NCBI GenBank assembly: GCA_948467735.1
Contig: CAOKFN010000014.1
Span: forward strand, 1-64,000
Direction of reading: 5' to 3'
DNA: 64,000 bases
Source: an uncultured bacterium
GTDB lineage: Bacteria > Bacillota > Clostridia > Lachnospirales > Lachnospiraceae
The notes beneath the pieces are model-generated. The model saw only the letters and a program-made list of their open reading frames with translations, was not told the origin of the DNA and ran no database searches. Made by a program: the position numbers and the translations under genes. The first letter of the stretch is position 1. Every line of letters starts with the position of its first letter. This document shows positions 7,085 through 17,624 of this stretch, piece by piece.

Positions 7085-9064
7085 TCAGGTCGGTATACTT
7101 GAAGATACGCAGAGGCCGCCCCAGCCAACCCTGTCGTTGGGATAGTAATTCTCCCCCCGAAGCGCTTTGGCCCCGGCCCTTAAATACGCCTTCACCTTCT
7201 CTCCATACAAAAACACATCATTCCCTCTCACAATTCCCCATTCCATCAAAAGCGCCGCGCTCCCCGCAACGATGGGCGTCGCAAAAGAGGTCCCCGTGAC
7301 AGGCGTATATCCTCCGTAAATATCCGGTGCAAGTATCCCCACCCCCGGCGCGGCCAAATCCGGTTTGGCCAGTCCCGCCGCAACCACTCCGATGGTTCGG
7401 TTGGCGTCCGCATATCCTCTTCCCGAAAAATCCGCATAAGCCTCATAAGTACTGTCATAGGCACCCACGCTGATCACTTTTGCGGCAGTGGCCGGAATCG
7501 TCAGCGTCACTTCCGGCGTGGAGCGATAAAAACCCGTGCCATTGCTGCGGACAGCGGCAGACGGCAGATAAAAATAATACCTTCCCGTCACCACCCGCTC
7601 CGGTTCAAGTCGGATAGTCCACACGCCGCTGTTGACATAATTGCGCTCCAGCGGAATCATTTCAAAATATATTTCTTCCGCCACCGAGTAAGGCGCAGGC
7701 TGTCCAAAATACACGAATATTTCCGTCTGCTCCAGACGCAGGGTATATTTTCCTCCATTGATCATTTTGGGCAGCTGAGCCTCCTGTCCTCCGGGCGATC
7801 GCAGATAAATACGGTATTCGTCACAATAATTTTTCCAAAGCTGGACATTGAGGCTGCGCTCATAATCCGCCACCGCAAGTTCTATGAACGCCGTCCGGGC
7901 AGCTGCATTTCCCATTCGACTGGGAACCGCCGCACCGCTTCCGGAACCTGTCCCCGCTCTGCTTCCCGGCACGCCTCCCGCACCTGTGCGTATATTCCGG
8001 ACGGATTCCTCCAGCAGACTTCCCGCCAGATGTCCGTTGCTGCTCCCCTCATTTCCGGCGCCCACACAGATAACCGTGCGTCCAATTTCCGCCGCATTAT
8101 CCAGAAAACGTTCCAAAAGAGAACTTCCGTCGTGAGCGCCGTAGGTGTTGCCGAAGCTCAGATTGATTACAACCGGCATCTGAAGTTCCACTCCTTTCTC
8201 AATGGCATAAGTCACCGCCCGCAGGATCTCCGTCGTCCGCGGAAAGGAGGACGCATCGGGAAGCCCCAGCTTTACGATCAGCAGATCCGCCTCCGGCGCC
8301 GCCCCCTGATATGTGCCGCTGTTTCCCGCCGCAATACCCGCCACCGCCGTTCCATGCCCGCTGGTATCTACGCTGGGCAGAAATTGAAACTGCTGTCCGG
8401 CAGGCGCATCCAGCGCAAGGTTAATCTGATCCGCATTGAATTCCACCCCCACTGTAAAGCCTTCCGGCGGCTGTCTGCGCCCCTGTTCCGGGTTCAATCC
8501 GTCCTCCGGGCTTTCCGAACCGGAGTCGGATGGTCTTGACGAAGGACGCAGTGTCTGGTCCCATAGATAAAGGATTCTGGTTTTTCCGTTGCTGCTGCGG
8601 AATTCAGGAAGTCGATAATCAATTCCGCTGTCCAAAACAGCAATCAACGTACCCTTTCCTGTCAAATCCGGCTCCCTGAGCCTCACTCGCGCAATACAGG
8701 AGCCCTCCGTGGGCATCTCCGCCTCATAAAAATACCTCTTAGGCTTTTCCACATATTCTATCTGTTCCAGTTCCACAATATTTTCTACCAGCTGCTCCGG
8801 CACGGTCAATATGGCGTAGCCCGCTATCAGATATTCTACCTCTACCCCCAATGTCTCCAGTACATCCAGACTCCCATGATACTTCACAATCAGCTCCCAT
8901 GTGCGTGTTATTTCGTTAAAACCTACATTTAGATCCTCTGTCCGTTCCCTGTCCTCCTCCGAAGTCTGAAGCGCAAGCTGTAGTAAATTTTCCAGTTTTT
9001 GATTCATTCCCTTCATCCATCCATATCTGCTTTTATATCTATTGTATTTCCATATCTGCTGCAA
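7085..9064 (-). CDS. S8 family serine peptidase (subtilase)
   Basis: The subtilase triad is intact: Asp in VLDSGIDYRLPEF (about residue 145), His in DTSGHGTAVAGIAAG (about 235) and Ser in GTSFATPIVAGSAAL (about 605). An inserted domain of about 150 residues lies between the His and Ser blocks, as in clostridial S8 peptidases related to the Csp germination proteases. No signal peptide is visible; the N-terminal 90 residues (MNQKLENLLQLALQTSEEDR onward) resemble a propeptide-like segment. The start is uncertain: the frame opens with a TTG at 9064, while the ATG at 8998-9007 (MKGMNQK or MNQK) is more natural but has only a weak AGGG nearby. Target proteins are unknown. Confidence 0.85.
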   Translation of the reverse strand: MQQIWKYNRYKSRYGWMKGMNQKLENLLQLALQTSEEDRERTEDLNVGFNEITRTWELIVKYHGSLDVLETLGVEVEYLIAGYAILTVPEQLVENIVELEQIEYVEKPKRYFYEAEMPTEGSCIARVRLREPDLTGKGTLIAVLDSGIDYRLPEFRSSNGKTRILYLWDQTLRPSSRPSDSGSESPEDGLNPEQGRRQPPEGFTVGVEFNADQINLALDAPAGQQFQFLPSVDTSGHGTAVAGIAAGNSGTYQGAAPEADLLIVKLGLPDASSFPRTTEILRAVTYAIEKGVELQMPVVINLSFGNTYGAHDGSSLLERFLDNAAEIGRTVICVGAGNEGSSNGHLAGSLLEESVRNIRTGAGGVPGSRAGTGSGSGAAVPSRMGNAAARTAFIELAVADYERSLNVQLWKNYCDEYRIYLRSPGGQEAQLPKMINGGKYTLRLEQTEIFVYFGQPAPYSVAEEIYFEMIPLERNYVNSGVWTIRLEPERVVTGRYYFYLPSAAVRSNGTGFYRSTPEVTLTIPATAAKVISVGAYDSTYEAYADFSGRGYADANRTIGVVAAGLAKPDLAAPGVGILAPDIYGGYTPVTGTSFATPIVAGSAALLMEWGIVRGNDVFLYGEKVKAYLRAGAKALRGENYYPNDRVGWGGLCVSSSIPT

Positions 9065-9183
9065 TACGATTGTATTTTTATGTCTTATTTTCTATTTTTT
9101 CCTTTTCCTCCTCCCTGCCCTCTTGGCCATGCCTTTTTTGCATTCCTTCCATAATGACCGCGCTCCCTGAATTCTTATCAGAC

Positions 9184-9227
9184 AAAAAAAGACTGCTGCC
9201 AGCCGAAAATTCCGCCTCGCAGCAGTC
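9184..9227 (-). terminator. intrinsic terminator of the pectinesterase gene
   Basis: Minus strand GACTGCTGC (9219-9227), a 19-base loop, GCAGCAGTC (9191-9199), then TTTTTTT. It is placed 27 bases after the stop codon. Confidence 0.85.
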
Positions 9228-9253
9228 CTGTAAGAACATTATTTTAAACCTTA

Positions 9254-12200
9254 TTACTCTCTCCTGTCTTTTCTATGGCAGATAAGTATCAACGCCATCA
9301 TCATAAAAGCCATTGCCGCAGCTATCACAATAAGATGTACCGCAGGCAGTGAATCGCCGGTTTTAGCAGGCTGGGCGGTGACATCCGATCCTGTCTCCAC
9401 GACCTCTCCGTCATCATCGCTGTCGTCATCGTCATCCTCGTCAGGTGCGGGCGAAGGACTTTCCTCCGGCGCGGGTGAAGGACTTCCCTCAGGTGCGGGT
9501 GAAGGACTCTCTCCCGGCGCGGGCGAAGGACTTCCCTCCGGCGCGGGCGAAGGACTTCCCTCCGGCGCAGGTGAAGGACTCTCTCCCGGTGCGGGCGAAG
9601 GGCTTCCCTCCGGCGCGGGTGAAGGACTCTCTTCCGGCGCGGGCGAAGGGCTTCCCTCAGGTGCGGGCGAAGGACTCTCTTCCGGCGCGGGCGAAGGGCT
9701 TTCCTCAGGTGCTGCCCCGCCTTCCTTAGCAAATACGAAGGTGCTGAAATGTGATACCGTAAAGGTCACGATACAATCCGCACTCATCTTGAAGCTTACT
9801 TCCTCATAAGTGCCGTCATCCGCATAGTGAAGAAGTACCAGCGTGTCCATATTGCCGTCTCTCAGGCTGGAGGGCAGAGGAAGCGTAATGACCATAGGCA
9901 CCTTTAACTCCTTAATTTCCTTACCTCCGCTTGTCAGCTTAATATCCAGCTGGACGTTTTTCGTGAGCTTTTCATCCTCGACCTCGACCAGCTTCTCCGG
10001 CTTCGACACCTTCAGGACAGCCTCATTCCCTTGTGCGTTGACAGCAGCCCCGACCATGTCAACCTTTGAATTGTCTATCTCCGATTCTGCTTCCTCTACA
10101 ACTTCAATTTTAACAGTGATTTGTTTTTCTCCCTGACACCTTTCATCAAGCTTCTTCATCTGCTCAAGCACTTTATCGTCAGACTGCATTTTATCGGAAA
10201 GCTCCTTCATGTCCGCCGAAGTGACAATTTCCTCCACAGCCGCGTCCACACTGTCTTTTTCCAATGCATCTTGGATAATTTCCTCAATAGGCCTCGTATC
10301 AGGACTTGGCTCGGGCTTCTTCTCTCCGACTGCAGCTGCGGACGTCGCCGTCTGCTCGGCTGCGGTATAACCGCTTACCGTCTCGGGAAGCACCACCGCT
10401 TTGATATGGCAGTCCTTATCCTCCGCCGTCACTATATATTCCCGGTCAAACTGTGCCACTGCTGACTTAACCAGTTTTTCGGTGCCGTCGGCAGCAACTC
10501 TGTACCATCTGATCACGGACACATTATTGTATTCGTTCTCACCTAGAGAAAAGTCCGCAGTCAATACATCGCCCGCCTCAATGCTGTCCCCGCCGGGAGC
10601 CTTGACCGTCAATTCCTTGTCAAAGGCTATGTTATCGGCGTCCGCCCGATAATATACAGGCGTCCAGCCTTTGAATACCACGGATATATCCGGTATGGGA
10701 TTATCTGTCTTTACGCCTGTGACACGACCGCTTAAGTCAACAACATCGCCGTTTACGGCAGTCGTATGATACTCGGCATAATTTGCATCCTTAGCCAAAT
10801 TGCCGCTCATGTCGTTCCAGCCTCTGGGCAGGATAATTTTAGCATATTCCAGTTTGGTGTTAAGATAGCTTACTGTGGCTGTCGCCCTCCAAGGTCTGCC
10901 CAAATCTCCTGCTCCCACCTTCATATCCTTATTGCCGGTAATAAAGCAGTTTCTAAATACATACCCATAGGTACTGCCGTCCGCAGCAGCCGTAATATAT
11001 CCGCCGTTCTCCTTATCACTGTAGCCAAAGAAATTCAGCTCGCAGCCGTCGTACACAAAGTCGCCGCCGCCAAAAATATAGTCGGTATTCCCCTCAATAT
11101 AACAGTTCTTGAAATATCCGTTAATATTATTTCCGGTATAAAGCGTATCCTGACTGCTGATAAACCTACATTGATAGAATTCGGCTCTATTGCCCTCTAC
11201 CGCAGCGGCCGCCGCACGTTCCGTACCTGCCTTGCTGGTGACATCCGCATCCGGCGCCGTCCTGTCATAATCCTTTTTATCATTGCCCCCGGGAATTACT
11301 CCGTCTGCAATTTCCTCCTCCGTCACATATTTGTTGAAAGAGGACTCAAAGGTGATATTCTCCGCACGGAATTCAACCGCGCCTGATTTGATGTATGTGG
11401 CGACGCCCCATTTCTGAGCTGAATTCTTACCGAATTTATCAAAGGCAGCCGCCTCCGAGTAATATCCGTCGGTGCCGATACTGTAATACTGATATCCGAC
11501 GCCATAATACCATGTGAGCTTCACTTCCTTTTCCGGCTCGTCATTGGTAAATGTCACATAGGGCACGTTGATAATAATCTGTTCCCTATATATGCCGGGC
11601 GCAATGTGTACGGTAATCCTGTCTGTCGCATTGGAAAGACGCATCCCCTCACATGCCCTGACCGCATCACGCACGGTTTTATAGTTGTTGTCCTTGTCAG
11701 GATATCCCACATAAATATCCGACACAAAAGGAATTGCCGTCACCTTGGCATTGGTCACAAACAGCAGATCCCTCTCCACGGCGCTGCCATCCACAACCAC
11801 ATGAGAAATGGTGGTGTATCCGCTCACACTGACCACTGCCGCTGCCTCATAAGTTCCGTTCCTAAGAGAAATGCTGTAAGTATTGCCGCTGACAGATGCC
11901 GCATACTCATAGTCGTCCTCCATATTGACAAACTTTAAGGAGGTCACAGCCGCATCTCCTTCCAGCCCTAGGAAGCTTCCCGACACGCTGCTGACTGCCT
12001 TCTTGGCAACTGCCACTTCCCTCTCCTCCGCAGCGGTCAGGAGCACTTCCGTATTCCCTGTGAGTTCATAATCATTCACGCCTTCCATTGTGATCGTGTA
12101 TGATACGCCGCTTTCCACATAAGCCTCAAACGCTCCGTCCGCTGTCAGCAGAAAAGATACATTCTCCTTCTGGGAACCCGCAGCCGCCACAAGAACCACC

Positions 12201-14825
12201 TTCACCGCCGTCATATCAACTTCCGAACCAAATCCGGCAAAGGTACCGCTGAATTTCTGCACATCCTTCTGTTCAACTGCCAGACTGACGCCGGACACAC
12301 CTTCTACCGCTGCAGAATCCGGTACGGCCACTATCTTGCTCTCATTGGTCAGTCCATAGCCCACCACGCCCGTGAGAACAGCCGTATACTGATAGCCGGG
12401 CGCCAAGGTGACAGTGAATCCGCCGTCTTCCGCCACATCCGCAATGGTTTCTTCCTGCGTGGTATTGTTCACGAATTTCAAGCCGTATCCGGAAATCTGC
12501 GCGGAAGCCAAGTCAACGGAGCCGCTGACCTTTGCGCCGGGCACCACCATAATTCTGTGCCAGAAAGGCTTTACGTTGGTGCTGCTGTCCACATATATCT
12601 TGTAGGCGCCATCATGCTTTGCTATAAATTCGTACTTTCTTCCCTCCTGATATCCGATTTCCGCCGTATCGTCCTGAGAGGCGTCTCCTCCCTGATACTG
12701 GAAATGTACAAGGTTATTTTCTTTCGTATGGGAACCCATGTACACCACAACCTTGTCCCCTGCTTCCACATTGTTAATGATCACATAACGTCTGCCCGTT
12801 CCGCCCGTTCCATTACAATACCAGAGGCCGTCTGCCTTGTAACCGTCCTCATAGGTCATCGTACTGTAAGGAGCAAAATGCTTTCCTGTCACATCGCCGT
12901 AAATCCTGTCGCCGTCCTGATATCTCATGGTCAAGTCGCCGATGTTTACGGTTTTACTCGCGTTTACGGTATATTCAAGCTCAATATCCTGATCCGCCTT
13001 GCCGCTGTTGGAACCGATCAGGCCGCTCTGTGCCCAGAATCCGGAAGTAATATTGTTATGGTAAAGCGCCGCATCATTCTCCTGTACTTCCGCAAAATCC
13101 CATACCTCGATCTTTCTGTTTTCCCTCTTGATGATGGGGACAATGTCGATCCCATGGACATAGCCGCCGGTGCTTACCAGCCTTATACTCCCCTCGCCTC
13201 CGGTATAGGTATAGGTCACAGGCGCTTTATCGCTTGAAACCTTTGCATTCTGTGTTGCAGGATCACTGATGGTTCCGGTATCAGAACTTACCGTATAAGT
13301 ATCGGCGTCGCCGCTGTACGCACATGCCAAAATATTGATTTTACAGTCGCCTGCCACGGCAATCTCAATATCCATAGCGCCGCTTGCGCCATGGTCATTC
13401 CAATACACCGACTGATTGGCGCTGTTCACCGTCACAAGCCCCGCGTTCTTCATTCCGGTGCCCTGCGCTGCCATCACCGCACCCTTCAGGTCATATATCT
13501 TAGCAGTTGTGTCCGCAAAGTTAAAGTTGTAAGCAATCCCCTTCACCGGCGCAGGCGCTATAAAGCCATTGGGATCGTTGGGGTCAACTTCCGTGTCGCC
13601 GCCGCCGAAATCAGGAATCTCGGATTCCTCAATGGGAGTCACCGTTATTTTATGCAGATATCCTCCTGTACTGATGAGATTTACGCTGCCCGCCCCGCCC
13701 TTATAATAGAAATCCACAGTGCTGTTACATTGTCCCACATCCGCCGACTGTGTCACGGGCGTGACAACACCTGTGGTACTGGTCATAGCGTATGTATGGC
13801 TTCCTGTGAACTGGCAGGCATATATGCTTACCTTGACGGTACCCGCCACCGCAATATCCACATCCATTGCGTTGCTGACGCCATGTTCACTATGATATAC
13901 CGCTTTATTAGCGCTGTTCACCGTCATAAGCCCCGCATTCTTCATTGCAGTGCCCTGAACTGCCGCCGCCGAACCCTTCAGGTCGTATATCTTGGCCGAT
14001 GTGTCTGCAAAGTTAAATTCATAAGAAATACCTTCCACAGGCGCAGGCGCCACAAAACCGTTGGGTTCGCTGGGATCAACCTCCGTGTCGCCGCCATCTC
14101 CGCCGCCACCGCCAGGAATCTCTGACTCCTCGATGGGCGTTACGGTTATCTTATGCAGGTATCCTCCCGTGCTTACAAAGTTTATGCTTCCGGCCCCGCC
14201 CTTGTAGTAGAAATCCACGGTGTCATCACAATGATCCACCTTGGCATCCTGAGTCGCGGGCGTCACCGTACCCGTGGCGCTAGCCATGGTATATGTGTCT
14301 GCTCCGGTAAACTGGCAGGCATATATGCTCACCTTGGCAGTGCCTGCCACCGCGATATCGATATTCATTGCTTTGCTGGAGCCATGCTGCTTGTCATGGA
14401 ATACCGCCCCATTGGCGCCGTTGACCGTCACAAGCCCCGCGCTCTTCATTGCGGCGCCCTCCGCCGCTTCTGCCGCACCGTTCAGGTCGTATACCTTAGC
14501 CGCCGCGTCCGCGAAATTAAATTCATAAGTAATACCCTCCACAGGCTTAGATGCCACAAAACCATTGGGTTCATTAGGATCAGATTCCGAACTGCCCCCC
14601 CCCACTTCCATCCTCGCCGTCCTGATTCTTTACTTCCAGCTTGTCCGTTTCGCTTAACTCAATCACTTCATAGGAAACGCTGTTGGAAGAAGTGCTCGCA
14701 GCCCCATCGCTTTCTGCCGCAATACTGCCCATCGACAGACTTCCCGCCATCAGGATTGCAGACATTGCTAATGCAGCCGCCCGTTTGACCCTTTTGGTCA
14801 AACGCCATTTTGTTGCCTTGCTCAT
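9254..14825 (-). CDS. giant wall-anchored pectinesterase-like protein, frame broken at a poly-G tract
   Basis: The signal-peptide part starts at the ATG at 14825 (MSKATKWRLTKRVKRAAALA, ending SIAAES; GGAGAGGG upstream) and runs out of frame at nine G (14595-14603). The remaining 1785 codons are open in another frame. A tract of eight or eleven G would join them into about 1860 residues. The large part has three repeats of about 160 residues (each with a YEFNFAD-type start and ending TGGYLHKITVTPIEESEIP-like), a further beta-rich domain and three Ig/CNA-like segments. The pectin methylesterase domain follows (about 1010-1310 of the frame) with SSQDTLY, GNTDYIFGG and LGRPWR, that is, the catalytic Gln, two Asp, Arg and Trp. 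The C-terminus has SPSPAPE repeats, an acidic stretch, PAKTGDSLP, a membrane helix and HRKDRRE, a sortase signal. It would demethylate pectin at the cell surface. Confidence 0.85.
9446..9709. repeat. eleven tandem 24-bp repeats coding SPSPAPE(E/G)
   Basis: The units code for the eight-residue motif ESPSPAPE or GSPSPAPE/G, about eleven times, inside the pectinesterase-like gene. They form a Pro-rich wall-spanning stalk before the anchor. The nucleotide identity of units is high enough to allow copy-number change by slippage. Confidence 0.85.
14595..14603. repeat. G9 homopolymer (C9 on plus strand) at the frame break
   Basis: Nine consecutive C on the plus strand, immediately after the secretion signal region of the pectinesterase-like gene. 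The two long frames meet exactly at this run. In frame one the run gives AGT GGG GGG GGG CAG and soon stops; in frame two it gives GTG GGG GGG GGC AGT and stays open for 1785 codons. Confidence 0.9.
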
Positions 14826-15038
14826 TTTCCCTCTCCTCTCTCTACAGGGCACATCCGAAAAACGCTTTCCGGCGGACATACGCCCCAGCCTGCGCAAAAT
14901 TAATACCGAACGAAGGAGACACAGCGAACCATGTTGATTACATCCGATTCCAATATCACGCAAAAAAAGGCGCAGACACCAGAAATGAGTTTTTAGACAA
15001 ACCCTATATTTTTCTAACATTTATTCATATATTTTTAT

Positions 15039-15065
15039 ATTATATGCAAAACATCAAAAAATCAA
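15039..15065 (-). promoter_or_regulatory. weak promoter candidate for the pectinesterase-like gene
   Basis: A perfect TATAAT (15039-15044) on the minus strand with TTGATT (15060-15065) upstream. The spacer is only 15 bases, so the -35 assignment is doubtful. The leader to the ATG at 14825 would be about 210 bases with nothing I recognise in it. Confidence 0.3.
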
Positions 15066-15164
15066 GGGAGAAAAAATTTTCAGCATTTTTACCGATTATA
15101 AATTGACGATTTTGTATAAAATGCATAGAAATGCAGCCTTTTATTCCCGAAGACTCATTTCATG

Positions 15165-16139
15165 CTATCCCTTTGCCGCTCTGTTCCCACCGCCGACAGA
15201 GCTTAGCGTCCGTATCTCTCCTGCAAAATATGTTCCGATATCCGCGATCAGCCTCAGTACATCCTGTTTCATCACTTCCGGAAAAGCAGTCAGCACGGGC
15301 GCGGTTTCAAAATTCAGTACCCCGTCGAATGAAATCCTGCGCAGTCCTCTGACAAAACCGCCCCAATCCGTGGAAGATAGATTTTCGCGGCTTCGGGTAA
15401 AGGTAAACGGAATCTGGTGCAGATCCTCGCACCCGTCGTTATCATGGATATGCAGCACCTTCAGTCTATGTCCGAGCGCAGCGATAAAATCTTCAAAGTC
15501 AATTCCCACAAGATTGGCATGTCCGGTATCAAAGCAGAACCCCAGCACCTCCCCGCCGAACCTTTCATTCATTTCGTCAATCCGTTTCGCCGCCTTCCGG
15601 GCGTCGCAGCAAGGCCCCTCCACAATGTGTCCCCCGACGGAAGTATATAAATTCTCCACGCAGAGGCAGATTCCCAGCTCCTTTGCCATGGGCGCCAGCG
15701 ATTCCAGAAATCCGGAAGTCTTCTCCCACTCTGCCTCCTCCGAACCAAGATAATGGGAAAGCTTGAAGCCATGCACCACAATATAAGGACATTCCATAAA
15801 AGCGCATATCTCCATGCTCTTAGGCGCAGCAACAGAAAAAAGATAATCGTTCCATTCCTTCTTTCCTCCCGGCACATACATGGGATAAGGCATATGCATC
15901 TGGCTGATCCTGATCCCCGCGGCCTGCGCCGCTTCCCGGCAGGGCGCAAAAAAATCCCGCAGCGCCCCCGCAGGCCGGTCAAAGAAATCATTCGCCTTCT
16001 GACGATACAAATTGTCGCTTGTCAGACAGGCGTTCAGGCTGAAATCACAGCAGGAAAATCCCGCCCGTTTCAGCATCATAAACCCTTCCAGCGGTTCATC
16101 AAACCTTATCACATTCTTTGTCTGCACTCCTATATCCAC
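15165..16139 (-). CDS. sugar phosphate isomerase/epimerase (TIM barrel), metal site intact
   Basis: 324 residues of the xylose-isomerase-like / AP endonuclease 2 TIM-barrel family. Expected metal and catalytic residues can be read: VVHGF (His), LCVENLYTSVGGH (Glu), CFDTGHAN (Asp, His), VLHIHDND (His) and VLNFET (Glu). It is the last gene of the glycan locus and the only one in the terminal run that lacks the YGAG module. It shares clear homology with the gene before it (16257-17615). Likely role: keto-sugar or sugar-phosphate epimerisation feeding the glycan; the substrate cannot be told. Confidence 0.82.
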   Translation of the reverse strand: MDIGVQTKNVIRFDEPLEGFMMLKRAGFSCCDFSLNACLTSDNLYRQKANDFFDRPAGALRDFFAPCREAAQAAGIRISQMHMPYPMYVPGGKKEWNDYLFSVAAPKSMEICAFMECPYIVVHGFKLSHYLGSEEAEWEKTSGFLESLAPMAKELGICLCVENLYTSVGGHIVEGPCCDARKAAKRIDEMNERFGGEVLGFCFDTGHANLVGIDFEDFIAALGHRLKVLHIHDNDGCEDLHQIPFTFTRSRENLSSTDWGGFVRGLRRISFDGVLNFETAPVLTAFPEVMKQDVLRLIADIGTYFAGEIRTLSSVGGGNRAAKG

Positions 16140-16256
16140 CGCTCTGTCCCTCCTAAATTTTAGTTCCGCATCCGCCCGGACGCTGATTCCCTAACTGCCA
16201 TCGAACTCTACAATACACTCCCATAACAGAGGCTTTCTTGGGCTTGGAAATCCTTC

Positions 16257-17615
16257 TCATTCTTCCTCCCGCTCCAGCCTGTCAAAATAAAACGAGGGCA
16301 TATACTCGTCGTTGAAATATTCAATATTTTCAATTCCCATCTCCCTCAGCTGGGCCTCGATCTCCCGATAATACATATTGCAGATATATACGCCGCAGTC
16401 CTTGGGAAGCTTCTTCAATTCCTCCGGATTCTTTACCGTCAGCCCCTCAAATTTCGTATCCCAAAGCTTCGGGTTATTGTCGCAGGCAAAAAGAGGCGGA
16501 TATTTTTCCCCATAGCACTTCATATAATTCCGGCACATATTCCCGGCGCCGAACAGGGCAATCGAGCGATACTTTTTCAAGGTCCGCTCAATCCCTGTCT
16601 GCCACCGGAAAAAGTCTCCGACCTCCTTCGCCAGCCCATAAACCGCAGGATGCAGCAGGGGCGAAAACGCCGCCGCGGTTCCGGAAAAATTCACGATCAG
16701 CTCTCCGTCAAATTCAATATCCCTCAGGCCCCGGATAAGCCCCGTCCAATCGGTCCGCACGCCGCCTCCCCCCACGCAGGTAAAGGGCAGCATGGCCGTG
16801 TCGCTCTTTCCGTCACAGTCTCTCAGGATCACCGCCTTTACCCTGTTTCCAAGCATCGTAATAAACTCATGCATGTCGTTTCCGCAGATGCTGCATATGC
16901 CGGAATCCACACAGAAGCCAAAGACATCCCCTCCCGCCTCCGCGTTCAGCCTGTCCAGCCATTCCGCCGCCTGAGACGCTTCCGCGCAGACGCCCCGCAC
17001 CAGATGTCCGCCCAGATTTCGATACCTGTTCTGCAGCAAAATCTCCACGCCCCATTCCTTTGCTTTCGGCAGGAGTCTCCTGTAAAATTCATGGTTTACC
17101 TCCCATTCCCTCCCGTAAGCGCCGTCCCCCGAAACCGGCCGGATCAGAATGCGCTCCACCCCGTTCCTGCCGCAGAATTCAATGCACTCCATCGCCGCCT
17201 TCACGCCAAACTCTATCAGCGCGGCTTCCGCTTCCGCAAGGGCCGCCCTATCCACAGCTCCCTCTTTCCCCAAAAAGTTCTCCCTTGCGGCGGCATCTTT
17301 GAGAGGGTCCATTAATTCAAAAGAAGGCCCCTGCACTAACGGCATATGAATCCCATGCTCCCTGCATGATGTAAACAGCAGGGAATAACGCTCCGACACC
17401 GATTTGATGTCTCTTTTCCGTACTTTTTCCTTTCCGGACTTCCTTCCGCTTTCTTTGTCCCTGCCGTAAAAATCCGGGAACCAAACTCCGATTTCCGCGG
17501 TCAGGCTGTCAAATCCGGCCTTCTTCAAATCCAGAATTCCCTGAAGCGGCCGTTCTATATTTACGATATTTGCATTGTAGCAGCTGACGTTCACCTGAAA
17601 CCATCCCCTTTCCAC
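16257..17615 (-). CDS. degenerate TIM-barrel epimerase-like protein with C-terminal YGAG module
   Basis: Residues 1-335 are homologous to the neighbouring 324-residue epimerase, but most of the metal-site residues are changed: the VEN position reads LLQNR, DTGH reads DSGI, HIHD reads ILRD and NFET reads NFSG. The barrel is therefore probably inactive or altered. Residues about 344-440 form a YGAG module (SIALFGAGNMCRNY, then ACDNNPKLWDTKFEGL). The frame opens at a GTG (17615) preceded by a purine-rich stretch; a second GTG seven codons in is an alternative. It is coupled closely behind the GT10 gene (nine bases apart). Confidence 0.75.
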   Translation of the reverse strand: MERGWFQVNVSCYNANIVNIERPLQGILDLKKAGFDSLTAEIGVWFPDFYGRDKESGRKSGKEKVRKRDIKSVSERYSLLFTSCREHGIHMPLVQGPSFELMDPLKDAAARENFLGKEGAVDRAALAEAEAALIEFGVKAAMECIEFCGRNGVERILIRPVSGDGAYGREWEVNHEFYRRLLPKAKEWGVEILLQNRYRNLGGHLVRGVCAEASQAAEWLDRLNAEAGGDVFGFCVDSGICSICGNDMHEFITMLGNRVKAVILRDCDGKSDTAMLPFTCVGGGGVRTDWTGLIRGLRDIEFDGELIVNFSGTAAAFSPLLHPAVYGLAKEVGDFFRWQTGIERTLKKYRSIALFGAGNMCRNYMKCYGEKYPPLFACDNNPKLWDTKFEGLTVKNPEELKKLPKDCGVYICNMYYREIEAQLREMGIENIEYFNDEYMPSFYFDRLEREEE

Positions 17616-17624
17616 CCTTATTTT

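Noticed and set aside
9446..9709. Regular repeats that could suggest a CRISPR array
   Set aside because: Units are 24 bp, contiguous without spacers and code in frame for a Pro-rich stalk.
9378..9809. Plus-strand ORF of 143 codons rich in SSGAGEGL repeats
   Set aside because: It is the antisense of the SPSPAPE repeat region of the pectinesterase-like gene; there is no ribosome binding site and the repeat explains the openness.
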